Origin: Chloroflexi bacterium RBG_16_60_22
GTDB lineage: Bacteria; Chloroflexota; Dehalococcoidia; Dehalococcoidales; RBG-16-60-22
NCBI GenBank assembly: GCA_001796935.1
Contig: MGNX01000087.1
Coordinates: 1-5,640, forward strand
Length of the DNA stretch: 5,640 nt
Direction of reading: 5' to 3'
Under the pieces are notes generated by a model that was given only the letters and a program-made list of their open reading frames with translations, did not search any database and had not been told where the DNA came from. This document shows positions 1 to 5,464 of this stretch, piece after piece. The stretch's first letter is position 1. Every line of letters begins with the position of its first letter. Position numbers and translations under genes: made by a program.

Positions 1-523
1 CCTGATAGACCAGCCCCTTGTCCCACATCTGCTTGATGGCCCACCATACCGTTTCGATGTAGTCGTTATTCATGGTGATGTAAGGGTGCTCCAGGTCAAT
101 CCAGTAGCCGAGCCGTTCGGTCATCCCGTTCCATTCCTTGAGGTAGCGGAAAACGCTTTCGCGGCAGAGGTCGTTGAATCTGGCGATGCCGTACTCCTCA
201 ATCTGCGCCTTGCCGGTAAATCCCAGCTTTTTCTCCACCTCCAGCTCCACCGGCAGCCCGTGGGTATCCCAGCCGGCGATGCGCGGGGCGTAGCAGCCCT
301 TCATCGTGCGGTAGCGCGGGATGATGTCCTTGAAGGCGCGCGACAGCAGGTGGTGGATGCCGGGATTGCCGTTGGCCGTGGGCGGCCCCTCGTAAAGCAC
401 GAAGCGCGGCCCGCCCTTCCGGGCTTCGACGCTGCGCCGGAAGGTATCTTCCTTCTGCCACCGGGCGAGTATCTTCTCTTCGAGCCCGGGAAAATTCACC
501 CGGCTCGCGACCGGATTAAACAT
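1..523 (-). CDS. ileS: Isoleucyl-tRNA synthetase, type 2, amino-terminal part (3' end outside window)
   Basis: This cytoplasmic class I aminoacyl-tRNA synthetase activates isoleucine with ATP and charges tRNA-Ile. The window holds the first 174 codons, about one sixth of a normal IleRS of roughly 1000 residues; the rest runs off the left edge. The start is the ATG at 521-523, preceded by a G-rich ribosome-binding stretch. The Rossmann-fold motif region is clear: YEGPPTANG at residues 44-52, then the class I signature as GIHH at 55-58 where most synthetases have HxGH, then FKDIIPRY at 64-71 and GWDTHGLPVE at 84-93. The last of these is typical of the eukaryote-like type 2 IleRS lineage, which is usually insensitive to mupirocin. 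The KMSKS loop, editing domain and anticodon-binding domain are not in view. The T-box leader just upstream, with an AUC specifier, independently supports isoleucine specificity. Confidence 0.97.
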   Translation of the reverse strand, partial: MFNPVASRVNFPGLEEKILARWQKEDTFRRSVEARKGGPRFVLYEGPPTANGNPGIHHLLSRAFKDIIPRYRTMKGCYAPRIAGWDTHGLPVELEVEKKLGFTGKAQIEEYGIARFNDLCRESVFRYLKEWNGMTERLGYWIDLEHPYITMNNDYIETVWWAIKQMWDKGLVYQ

Positions 524-544
524 GTCAACCCCCCGTCTGTAATT

Positions 545-572
545 AAAAAGCCCCGTCTCAAGGGACGAGGCT
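545..572 (-). terminator. Intrinsic terminator of the ileS T-box
   Basis: On the minus strand AGCCUCGUC (564-572) pairs with GACGGGGCU (549-557) to make a 9-bp stem with one G-U pair and a 6-base loop, followed by a run of U. The 5' arm plus the loop contains GUCCCU. This can instead pair with AGGG...AC of the T-box (582-595) to form the antiterminator, so the two structures are mutually exclusive. That is the expected arrangement for a transcription-attenuating T-box. Confidence 0.92.
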
Positions 573-818
573 TAAAGCTCCCGCGGTACCACCCTGTTTC
601 CCCTTCCGGAGAAGGGACTCCTTACCGGGCACACATTCATGCCCCCGTCGCTGATAACGGTTGACGAGACCGACCAGGCCTACCGGCCCTTCCCCGGGAA
701 GGACTTTCGGTTGGTAGCTCGGGAGGGATTTTCGGGGAGGGGATACATCTGCTCACACCGTACCAGACTCGCTGGGCACCCTCGACCACCCCTACTCTTC
801 TCCGTCACCGCCTTTAAC
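545..818 (-). promoter_or_regulatory. T-box riboswitch leader of ileS, specifier AUC (Ile)
   Basis: This cis-acting RNA senses uncharged tRNA-Ile and switches between early termination and read-through into ileS. In transcript order the sequence shows: the loop-E AGUA at 793-796; GGGG at 789-792 pairing with CCCC at 734-737; a distal stem I region with AGCGAG (768-773) and GGUGUGAG (752-759), flanked by a perfect UCUG/CAGA helix (764-767 with 748-751); the specifier loop GAAAAUC with AUC at 727-729; a stem III candidate GGGCA/UGCCC (640-644 with 627-631); a CCCUUC-UCCG-GAAGGG hairpin at 601-616; and the 14-base T-box AGGGUGGUACCGCG at 582-595. The UGGU bulge (588-591) is complementary to an ACCA tRNA end, as expected for tRNA-Ile with discriminator A. 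The 5' end is estimated from a candidate promoter. The base of stem I resembles a GA-type kink-turn, but that fold was done by eye. Confidence 0.93.
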
Positions 819-824
819 AGTAAA

Positions 825-853
825 AGGTTACCATAATTCCGCGATGAAATCAA
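825..853 (-). promoter_or_regulatory. Candidate promoter of the T-box-ileS unit
   Basis: On the minus strand TTGATT (848-853) is followed after 17 bp by TAACCT (825-830), with an extended -10 TG one base upstream. Transcription would start near 818, a short distance before stem I of the T-box. The -10 hexamer matches the sigma-70 consensus at only three positions, so this is a moderate call. The -35 overlaps the stop codon of khpB/jag. No terminator is visible between khpB and the leader, so read-through from the upstream operon is an alternative. Confidence 0.4.
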
Positions 854-1359
854 TACGCCTGGATTTTTTTCGGCGCGATGACCACTTTCCTGGCTTCGCC
901 GAGGCCGGTGCTCTCCGTGTAAACGTCCGGGTGGTCGGCCAGGGCCAGGTGGACGACCCGCCTCTCGAAGGCGGTCATCGGCTCCATGGTGAACGGCGTC
1001 TTGCGAGTCCTAACCTGCTCGGCGAGTCGATTGGCCAGCAAGCGCAACCCCTCGCAGCGGCGCTGCTTGTAGCCCTCCACGTCCACCACGATGGGAATCC
1101 TCGTTTCCATCTTACGGGCCAGCATCAGCCTGAGGAGGTACTGTAATGAAGACATGGTCTGCCCCCGCCGCCCGATTAATATCCCCAGGTCCTCGCCTTC
1201 TATGTTCAACCCGATGGAAGCGGCATTGCCCTCATCATCGAGCACGGTAAATTCTTCGCAGAGAGCCACGGTAGCCGGGAGGTCCATCATCTCCAGTAGC
1301 CTCTCCAAGATTTCCCTGGCCGTTTCAAAGATTTCGCGCTGCTGCTCGGGTATTTCCAT
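850..1359 (-). CDS. khpB: KhpB/Jag-type KH-R3H RNA-binding protein
   Basis: This is a cytoplasmic RNA-binding protein of the Jag/KhpB (SpoIIIJ-associated) family, 169 residues long. The KH-type domain is marked by GILIGRRGQ at residues 59-67, with the GRRG loop at 63-66 that contacts RNA in this fold. The R3H domain towards the end carries the R-x3-H signature as R133 to H137 in RRVVHLAL. The start is ATG with a purine-rich stretch upstream. The protein begins with a charged helix (residues 5-24) directly before the KH domain and lacks the separate Jag-N domain of many Firmicute homologues. It lies 28 bp after yidC, the near-universal neighbour of this family, so co-transcription is likely. 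The exact RNA targets cannot be inferred. Family members in Gram-positive bacteria influence cell elongation and division. Confidence 0.93.
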   Translation of the reverse strand: MEIPEQQREIFETAREILERLLEMMDLPATVALCEEFTVLDDEGNAASIGLNIEGEDLGILIGRRGQTMSSLQYLLRLMLARKMETRIPIVVDVEGYKQRRCEGLRLLANRLAEQVRTRKTPFTMEPMTAFERRVVHLALADHPDVYTESTGLGEARKVVIAPKKIQAY

Positions 1360-1387
1360 AGCTGCCTACCCCTTATCGTTGGTGACG

Positions 1388-2290
1388 TTACTTTTTCCGC
1401 CGGCGCATGTTCCGGTCTTTTCCCGGCTGGTACCGCTGCTTGCTGGGTAAGGCCGGGTAGCTCCTGCCCGGCTCGCTATCCGTGATAACGATATCGGCTC
1501 CGACGTCATCCGTCGACCTCTTCTCCGGTGATGGTTCGAACTTGAGGTATTTCTTATCGCTTTCGGCCTCGGCCGGCGCTTTCCGCTTCAGGCCGCCCCA
1601 GCCGGTCACCCGGTACTGCAGTACAATCCTGACGATGCTGGAGGCCGCCCAGAAAAGGGACAGGCCGCTGGGGAAGGACAGGGCCAGGATAGTGAACATC
1701 ATCGGCATCATCCAGAGCATCAGCTGGGTCTGCTGCGCCTGCTTGGGGTCGGTGGACGTCACCGTCATGGACATCTTTTGCTGGAGCCACATCGTCGCGC
1801 CGACGAGTATCGCCATGATAAAGTTCGGCTCGGCCAGGTTTAACCCGATGAACTCCCGGTTCAGGGGCAGGATGGAATAAACTATCGGCCAGGAGTACAG
1901 GTACTTGGCCAGGTTGAGCAGACCCTCCGGCGCTACCGCCAGGGAGAGCATTATCGACTGATAGAGGGCAATCCAGACGGGCATCTGGATAATCATGGTG
2001 ATGGCGCAGCCGGCCGGCTTGATGCCGGACTCCTTGTAGAGCCGCATCTGCTCCTGGGCCAGCCGCTGCCGGTCCTTGGCATACTTCTTCTGGAGCTCCT
2101 GGAGCCGCGGCTGCATCTCCTGCATGGCCTTGGTGGACCGGAGCTGGTTCAGCGTCAGCACCAGCATCGCCAGGTTGACGATAATCGTCAGGGCGATGAT
2201 AGCCAGCCCGAAGCTGTCCCCGAGGTAATGCGTCATCACGATGAGGACGTTGATTACCGGCTGCTGGATTATCAGTTCCCAGACGTTCAA
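1388..2290 (-). CDS. yidC: Membrane protein insertase YidC/Oxa1 family
   Basis: YidC inserts membrane proteins into the cytoplasmic membrane, alone or with the Sec translocon. This 300-residue form has five hydrophobic segments (about 5-23, 27-46, 92-115, 157-173, and a pair at 190-225). A highly charged cytosolic hairpin lies at 47-90 (STKAMQEMQPRLQELQKKY at 52-70), as in the Oxa1 family. The tail ends in GKDRNMRRRKK, a basic stretch that probably contacts the ribosome. There is no cleavable signal or lipobox, unlike SpoIIIJ of Bacillus. The start is TTG; no ATG or GTG lies closer to the family's usual amino end, and the ribosome-binding site is weak. It begins 11 bp after the propeller gene stops, which suggests translational coupling. 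Unusually, the arginine normally found in the first core helix (I-V-R) is Asn39, and Arg221 sits in the last helix. Confidence 0.96.
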   Translation of the reverse strand: MNVWELIIQQPVINVLIVMTHYLGDSFGLAIIALTIIVNLAMLVLTLNQLRSTKAMQEMQPRLQELQKKYAKDRQRLAQEQMRLYKESGIKPAGCAITMIIQMPVWIALYQSIMLSLAVAPEGLLNLAKYLYSWPIVYSILPLNREFIGLNLAEPNFIMAILVGATMWLQQKMSMTVTSTDPKQAQQTQLMLWMMPMMFTILALSFPSGLSLFWAASSIVRIVLQYRVTGWGGLKRKAPAEAESDKKYLKFEPSPEKRSTDDVGADIVITDSEPGRSYPALPSKQRYQPGKDRNMRRRKK

Positions 2291-2301
2291 TCGACCCTGC
2301 C

Positions 2302-3489
2302 TTACTGCTGACTCTTCAGCGAGATAGACCTCAGGATGGCGCCGTTGGCGGTGTTGATACGGTGCAGTGTCAGGTCATGGGTGTGGACATAGAGGATACC
2401 TTCAACGGCGGCCAGCGGCCCGTTGACCTCCGCCTCGAGGTCGGCGAGCTGCCCTATCTGGTTGTTCACCGTATTGATGGCACTGATAACGCCCTTCCGG
2501 GAGGCGAAAATAACTTTATCCTCCACCACCACCGGCGTCGACGACACCGGACTGCCCAGGTCGAACTCCGTCACCAGGGCCCCGGTATCGGCTTTGAGGG
2601 CATAAACTTTATTATCGAGGCTGCCAGCGTAGATGGTTCCATTATGTAGAACCGGTTGCGCCCAGAACCAGTTATCCGCCATGAACTTCCACTTAAGGCC
2701 GCCGTCCGCCGTGTTGACCGCGTAGAGGTTGCGGTCGAACGAACCGAAGTAAATGGCGCCGTTAGCCACCAGGGGGGTGGTGATGAGGGCGCCCTCCGCC
2801 GTAAATTCCCACTTTACCGTGCCGTCAGCGGCATCGAGGGCGTAGAGCTTGTTATCAAAAGACCCGATATAAACGGTGCCGTCTTTGGCCGCCGGTGTAG
2901 CCCAAATCTTGTCGCCGGTGGTAAACTGCCACAGGCTATCCCCGGTGGCGGCGTCCAGGGCATGGACCCGGCCGTCAGAGTCACCTATATAGTACCGGCC
3001 CTCGTAGACTATCCCGCCGCCCACCAGGGGCTCCATATTGCCTTCTCGAGGATATACCCAGCGGATGGCCAGGGTGTCCTTGTTATAAGCGTAAATTTTT
3101 CCGTTGTAACCGGCCATATAAACGAGGTCCCCGGCCACGACGGGCGTGCCATAGACCGCCACCCCCGCCGACCCCGTGCCGCAGCCCAAGCCCCCGCCCG
3201 TGGCGGCGGCGGACGAACACCCGAAGAAGCCGCCGCTCCCGCTCGCCGGCTTGAGGGCCTCGGACCACTGGCGGCTCTCATCGGCCAGGTTGACCGCCAC
3301 CAGGCGGCCTTCGTTGGAACCGACGTACAGCTTGCCTTCGGTGGCGGTGCCGCCGGACCAGCCTACCGGCGCCAGGCCGCGCACACACCCGGAGCCAGCC
3401 AGCACCACCACGATGATAGCCGTAGCCAGCAGGATTATCCGACCGGCCCACCGCCGGCCCTTGGATTTTTTTCTAATCTCTTCGTTCAT
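2302..3489 (-). CDS. PQQ-type eight-bladed beta-propeller lipoprotein (BamB-like fold)
   Basis: This 395-residue protein is probably anchored outside the cytoplasmic membrane. The amino end has a basic region (KKSKGRR, 7-13), a hydrophobic core (17-31) and AGSGC ending at Cys35, which fits a permissive lipobox. The rest is made of PQQ-like blade repeats of the form (V/I)YxGSxDxxLYALxxxxGxxxW. Strand starts lie near Y55, Y124, Y167, Y207, Y247, Y287, F328 and Y367, at an almost exact 40-residue period, giving about eight blades. No catalytic PQQ or dehydrogenase residues are evident, so a scaffold or binding role like that of BamB is more likely than an enzyme. Between the first two blades sits an extra segment of about 29 residues, rich in Gly, Ser and Ala, with Cys91 and Cys103. 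The start is ATG with a poor ribosome-binding site. Its position between yidD and yidC suggests, but does not prove, a link to membrane protein biogenesis. I cannot assign a gene name. Confidence 0.9.
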   Translation of the reverse strand: MNEEIRKKSKGRRWAGRIILLATAIIVVVLAGSGCVRGLAPVGWSGGTATEGKLYVGSNEGRLVAVNLADESRQWSEALKPASGSGGFFGCSSAAATGGGLGCGTGSAGVAVYGTPVVAGDLVYMAGYNGKIYAYNKDTLAIRWVYPREGNMEPLVGGGIVYEGRYYIGDSDGRVHALDAATGDSLWQFTTGDKIWATPAAKDGTVYIGSFDNKLYALDAADGTVKWEFTAEGALITTPLVANGAIYFGSFDRNLYAVNTADGGLKWKFMADNWFWAQPVLHNGTIYAGSLDNKVYALKADTGALVTEFDLGSPVSSTPVVVEDKVIFASRKGVISAINTVNNQIGQLADLEAEVNGPLAAVEGILYVHTHDLTLHRINTANGAILRSISLKSQQ

Positions 3490-3522
3490 CTATCCAATAC
3501 CCGGAGTAATATCGATGGCTAA

Positions 3523-3735
3523 TCAGTCCGGCACGGGGTCGTACCCGCCGGGATGGAAGGGATGACAGCGGGCGATGCGCCGGATTCCCAGCCCGACCCC
3601 CTTAAATATTCCGAACCTGGAGATAGCCTCGTAGGTGTACTGGGAGCAGCTCGGCGCGAAACGGCAAGAGGGCGGCATCACCCGCGATACGGTCATCTGG
3701 TAAAGCTTAATTAGCTCCAGGGCGAACGCCTTCAT
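3523..3735 (-). CDS. yidD: Membrane protein insertion efficiency factor YidD
   Basis: This small, probably peripheral membrane protein (70 residues from the chosen start) supports YidC-dependent insertion. The family signature is complete: an amphipathic amino end (MKAFALELIKLYQ), PPSCRFAPSCSQYTYEAI at 21-38 with three Cys and the invariant SCRFxPSCSxY, then KG at 45-46 and RCHPFHPGGYDPVP at 56-69. The ATG at 3733-3735 was preferred because it gives the usual YidD amino end and has a GGGGGAG stretch just before it. A TTG four codons upstream (3745-3747) is possible but would place that stretch inside the gene. The gene overlaps the end of rnpA by 29 bp in another frame, so its translation probably depends on ribosomes finishing rnpA. 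Confidence 0.95.
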   Translation of the reverse strand: MKAFALELIKLYQMTVSRVMPPSCRFAPSCSQYTYEAISRFGIFKGVGLGIRRIARCHPFHPGGYDPVPD

Positions 3736-4069
3736 ACTCCCCCACAAATAGTCCGGCCCGGTAGAGCAGGCCCCGGACCGATTTCCCGAGGATAGCGAAA
3801 TCCGCCTCCGCCGCTTGCCCGCGGGCGATGAAGATGATATCCCAGCCCGGCTGCAGCGGGGTCTGCCTCAGTATTTCACGCAGTAAACGTTTGACCCGGT
3901 TACGTACCACGGCCTTGCCCACACGGCGGCTGACCGTAAAGCCGTAACGGGATAAGTCCAGACCATTGGGTCGGGCTTTAAGCACGGCCATCTTTCCCGC
4001 CCAGGACCTGCCGTCTTGGTAAACCGCATCGAACTGCGCTTTGCTGGTCAGATACTGTTCTCCCCTCAC
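3707..4069 (-). CDS. rnpA: Ribonuclease P protein component
   Basis: This basic protein subunit (120 residues) joins the catalytic RNase P RNA to remove 5' leaders from precursor tRNAs. The family signature RNRVKRLLRE is at residues 56-65, with the RNR motif at 56-58. It is preceded by RYGFTVSRRVGKAV (41-54), the conserved central strand, and followed by WDIIFIARG at 76-84. The start is GTG with GAGGTG about ten bases upstream. It follows rpmH by 27 bp, the classic bacterial arrangement, so the two should be co-transcribed. The RNase P RNA gene is not in this window. Confidence 0.96.
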   Translation of the reverse strand: MRGEQYLTSKAQFDAVYQDGRSWAGKMAVLKARPNGLDLSRYGFTVSRRVGKAVVRNRVKRLLREILRQTPLQPGWDIIFIARGQAAEADFAILGKSVRGLLYRAGLFVGEYEGVRPGAN

Positions 4070-4096
4070 GGCTGCCCCACCTCGGCCGCTGCCCCG

Positions 4097-4237
4097 CTAG
4101 ACAACGGTCAGCTTATACCGACCCTTCAATCGTCTTGATTTGAGGACGGCCCGGCCGCCGCGCGCGCTCATCCTTGCCCGGAAACCGTGCTCGCGCTTTC
4201 TCGGGATGCTCTTCGGCTGGTAGGTTCTTTTTGGCAC
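4097..4237 (-). CDS. rpmH: Large ribosomal subunit protein bL34
   Basis: This is a 46-residue, very basic protein of the large ribosomal subunit. The translation begins MPKRTYQPKSIPRKREHGF, continues through RMSARGGRAVLKSRRLKGR and ends KLTVV. It matches the L34 family along its whole length. The start is GTG at 4235-4237 with GGGAG seven bases upstream; the stop is TAG at 4097-4099. It lies 72 bp after rpsR and 27 bp before rnpA. The usual rpmH neighbour upstream, dnaA, is absent. Confidence 0.97.
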   Translation of the reverse strand: MPKRTYQPKSIPRKREHGFRARMSARGGRAVLKSRRLKGRYKLTVV

Positions 4238-4309
4238 TTCAACTCCCGGTTAGTAATATACCGCTTCCTGCGGAAATGGGAAATCAAGGTAAGGTTTAAT
4301 CCGGATATA

Positions 4310-4606
4310 TCAGCTCTTTATCCCCACGCCCCCCGTCCGGCGGATATGGGCGGCTACGTACGGCAGCAGGGCCAGGTGCCGCGCCCGCTTGATGGCAACC
4401 GCCAGGGAGCGCTGGTGCCTGGCACAGGCGCCGCTCTTGCGGCGGGGCGCAATCTTGCCTCTATCCGAGATGTAGGGTCGCAGCAGCGCCGGGTCTTTAT
4501 AATCAATCGTCTCCACCTTGTCACGGCAGAAGAAGCATACTTTGCGTTTGGGTATGTACTTCGCCCGGCCCGGCCGGCGGGGTCTGGTGTCTCTAGGGTG
4601 CGTCAT
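4310..4606 (-). CDS. rpsR: Small ribosomal subunit protein bS18
   Basis: This small-subunit protein (98 residues) pairs with S6 on the central domain of 16S rRNA. Family motifs are clear: IDYKDPALLRPYISDRGKI at 34-52, PRRKSGACARHQRSLA at 54-69 and IKRARHLALLPY at 72-83. The amino part carries CFFC at 24-27, and further candidate ligands are Cys61 and His64, which fits the zinc-binding (Cys-rich) version of S18. Residues 1-20 are rich in Arg, Pro and Lys. The start is ATG with GAGGAAG upstream. The gene is 41 bp after ssb; the intervening bases are AT-rich but hold no convincing promoter. rplI, which often follows rpsR, is missing here. Confidence 0.97.
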   Translation of the reverse strand: MTHPRDTRPRRPGRAKYIPKRKVCFFCRDKVETIDYKDPALLRPYISDRGKIAPRRKSGACARHQRSLAVAIKRARHLALLPYVAAHIRRTGGVGIKS

Positions 4607-4647
4607 GTCTTCCTCAATTATATATTATTAAGAATTCTCGCAATTGA

Positions 4648-5055
4648 TTAAAACGGCAGGTCTTCCGGCTCAAGTTCGGCCGCGCCGGTTTCCTCCACCT
4701 TTTCCTCCGTCAGCGGGGCCGCTCCCCGCCGGTCCAGGAATATCACGCGGTTGGCAATCACCTCAATCCGGGAGTGGGGCTGTCCGTCCTGCCCTTCCCA
4801 GTTGCGGGTATGTATCCTCCCCTCGGCATAGACCAGCCGCCCCTTACCCAGGAACTGGTTGCACTGCTCGGCCAGCCGGTTCCAGGCCACCACGTTAAAC
4901 CATTCGGTCTCCTGCTTGCGCTCTCCCTCCGGAGTGGTATAGACCCAGTTAGTGGCCACGGAAAAAGAAGTTACCGGCTTACCGTTGGGGGTAAAACGCA
5001 TCTCCGGTTCATTCCCCACGTTCCCGATAATCGTCACCTTGTTCAAACTCGGCAT
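4648..5055 (-). CDS. ssb: Single-stranded DNA-binding protein
   Basis: SSB coats single-stranded DNA in replication, repair and recombination and recruits partners through its acidic tail. This one has 135 residues. The OB-fold starts with SLNKVTIIGNVGNEPEMRFT (3-22) and continues with VTSFSVATN (28-36), ETEWFNVVAWNRLAE (49-63) and YAEGRI (76-81). The linker is very short and the end, EDLPF, keeps the acidic, hydrophobic tip that binds partner proteins. The ATG at 5053-5055 was chosen because a strong GGAGGTGA lies about ten bases upstream. A TTG at 5077-5079 would add eight residues and bury that site. It stands between rpsF and rpsR, the common arrangement. Confidence 0.97.
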   Translation of the reverse strand: MPSLNKVTIIGNVGNEPEMRFTPNGKPVTSFSVATNWVYTTPEGERKQETEWFNVVAWNRLAEQCNQFLGKGRLVYAEGRIHTRNWEGQDGQPHSRIEVIANRVIFLDRRGAAPLTEEKVEETGAAELEPEDLPF

Positions 5056-5104
5056 GTCCTCTTCACCTCCCCGATACAACTCGTAACCCTATGCGTCCTC
5101 CGCC

Positions 5105-5437
5105 CTAACCGTCCGTTCTCACCAGCAGGTGGCGCAGAATTTCCTCCGATATCTTCAGGTTCGTTTCGAGTTCCCTGCATCTTGCCGGGCTTATCTTGAA
5201 CCGGGTCAATACGTAGTTTCCTTCCAGAAAGTGCTGTAACGGGTAGGCCAGCTTCCGCTTGCCCCACTTTTCAACGTCCCCGATAACGCCCTCACGGCCG
5301 GTAATGAACTGGGTAATGGTGTTCACCCGGCTCTCCAGGGCATCGTCGGCCACTTCCGGGCTGACGATAACCACCAGTTCATAGTCACGTAACTTGGTAT
5401 CTTCCGCTGGCTTAGTTTCCTGCTTTTTTCTGGCCAC
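5105..5437 (-). CDS. rpsF: Small ribosomal subunit protein bS6
   Basis: S6 binds the central domain of 16S rRNA together with S18. The 110-residue protein has the usual ferredoxin-like S6 core: LRDYELVVIVSPEV at 16-29, then VEKWGKRKLAYPLQHFLEG at 55-73, NYVLTRFKI at 74-82 and LKISEEILRHLLVR at 94-107. About 15 residues (ARKKQETKPAEDTK) precede the normal start of the family. They are rich in Lys and Glu, and no start codon exists at the usual point, where the Leu codon is TTA. The start is GTG with GAGGAAG upstream. It is the first gene of rpsF-ssb-rpsR, with a strong promoter immediately upstream. Confidence 0.96.
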   Translation of the reverse strand: MARKKQETKPAEDTKLRDYELVVIVSPEVADDALESRVNTITQFITGREGVIGDVEKWGKRKLAYPLQHFLEGNYVLTRFKISPARCRELETNLKISEEILRHLLVRTDG

Positions 5438-5464
5438 TTCCGCTTCCTCAAAGAATAATACGCT

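Noticed and set aside
86..664. Plus-strand open frame across ileS and the T-box
   Set aside because: It covers an unambiguous coding start and an RNA regulatory element on the other strand, and its translation resembles no protein family.
808..830. CCTTT/AAAGG inverted repeat after khpB
   Set aside because: It has a five-base-pair AT-rich stem with no U run, and is too weak to call a terminator of the upstream operon.
2656..3522. Long plus-strand open frame of 288 codons opposite the propeller gene
   Set aside because: It lies antisense to a gene with clear repeat motifs, has a composition rich in Arg, Gly, Ala and Pro, and has no recognisable domain. GC-rich codon bias of the real gene explains it.
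4255..4283. Possible promoter for rpmH (TATATT with TTTCCC 17 bp upstream) and a small CCGC/GCGG hairpin at 4261-4273
   Set aside because: The -35 is poor and the leader would be only about 11 bases. The hairpin has a 4-bp stem and no U run, so neither a promoter nor a terminator is convincing.
4318..4326. TTATCCCCA, one mismatch from a DnaA box, near rpmH
   Set aside because: It is a single imperfect copy overlapping the 3' end of rpsR, with no cluster of boxes or AT-rich unwinding region. It does not support an origin here.
4617..4622. TATAAT on the minus strand just before rpsR
   Set aside because: It has no usable -35, and transcription from it would start inside or next to the ribosome-binding site. 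AT-rich spacer is the simpler reading.
4187..4651. Plus-strand open frame opposite rpsR
   Set aside because: It is antisense to a strongly conserved ribosomal gene and is low in informative content.
5056..5079. Upstream TTG start for ssb adding eight residues
   Set aside because: It would bury the strong GGAGGTGA ribosome-binding site inside the gene, and the added residues do not match the usual SSB amino end.
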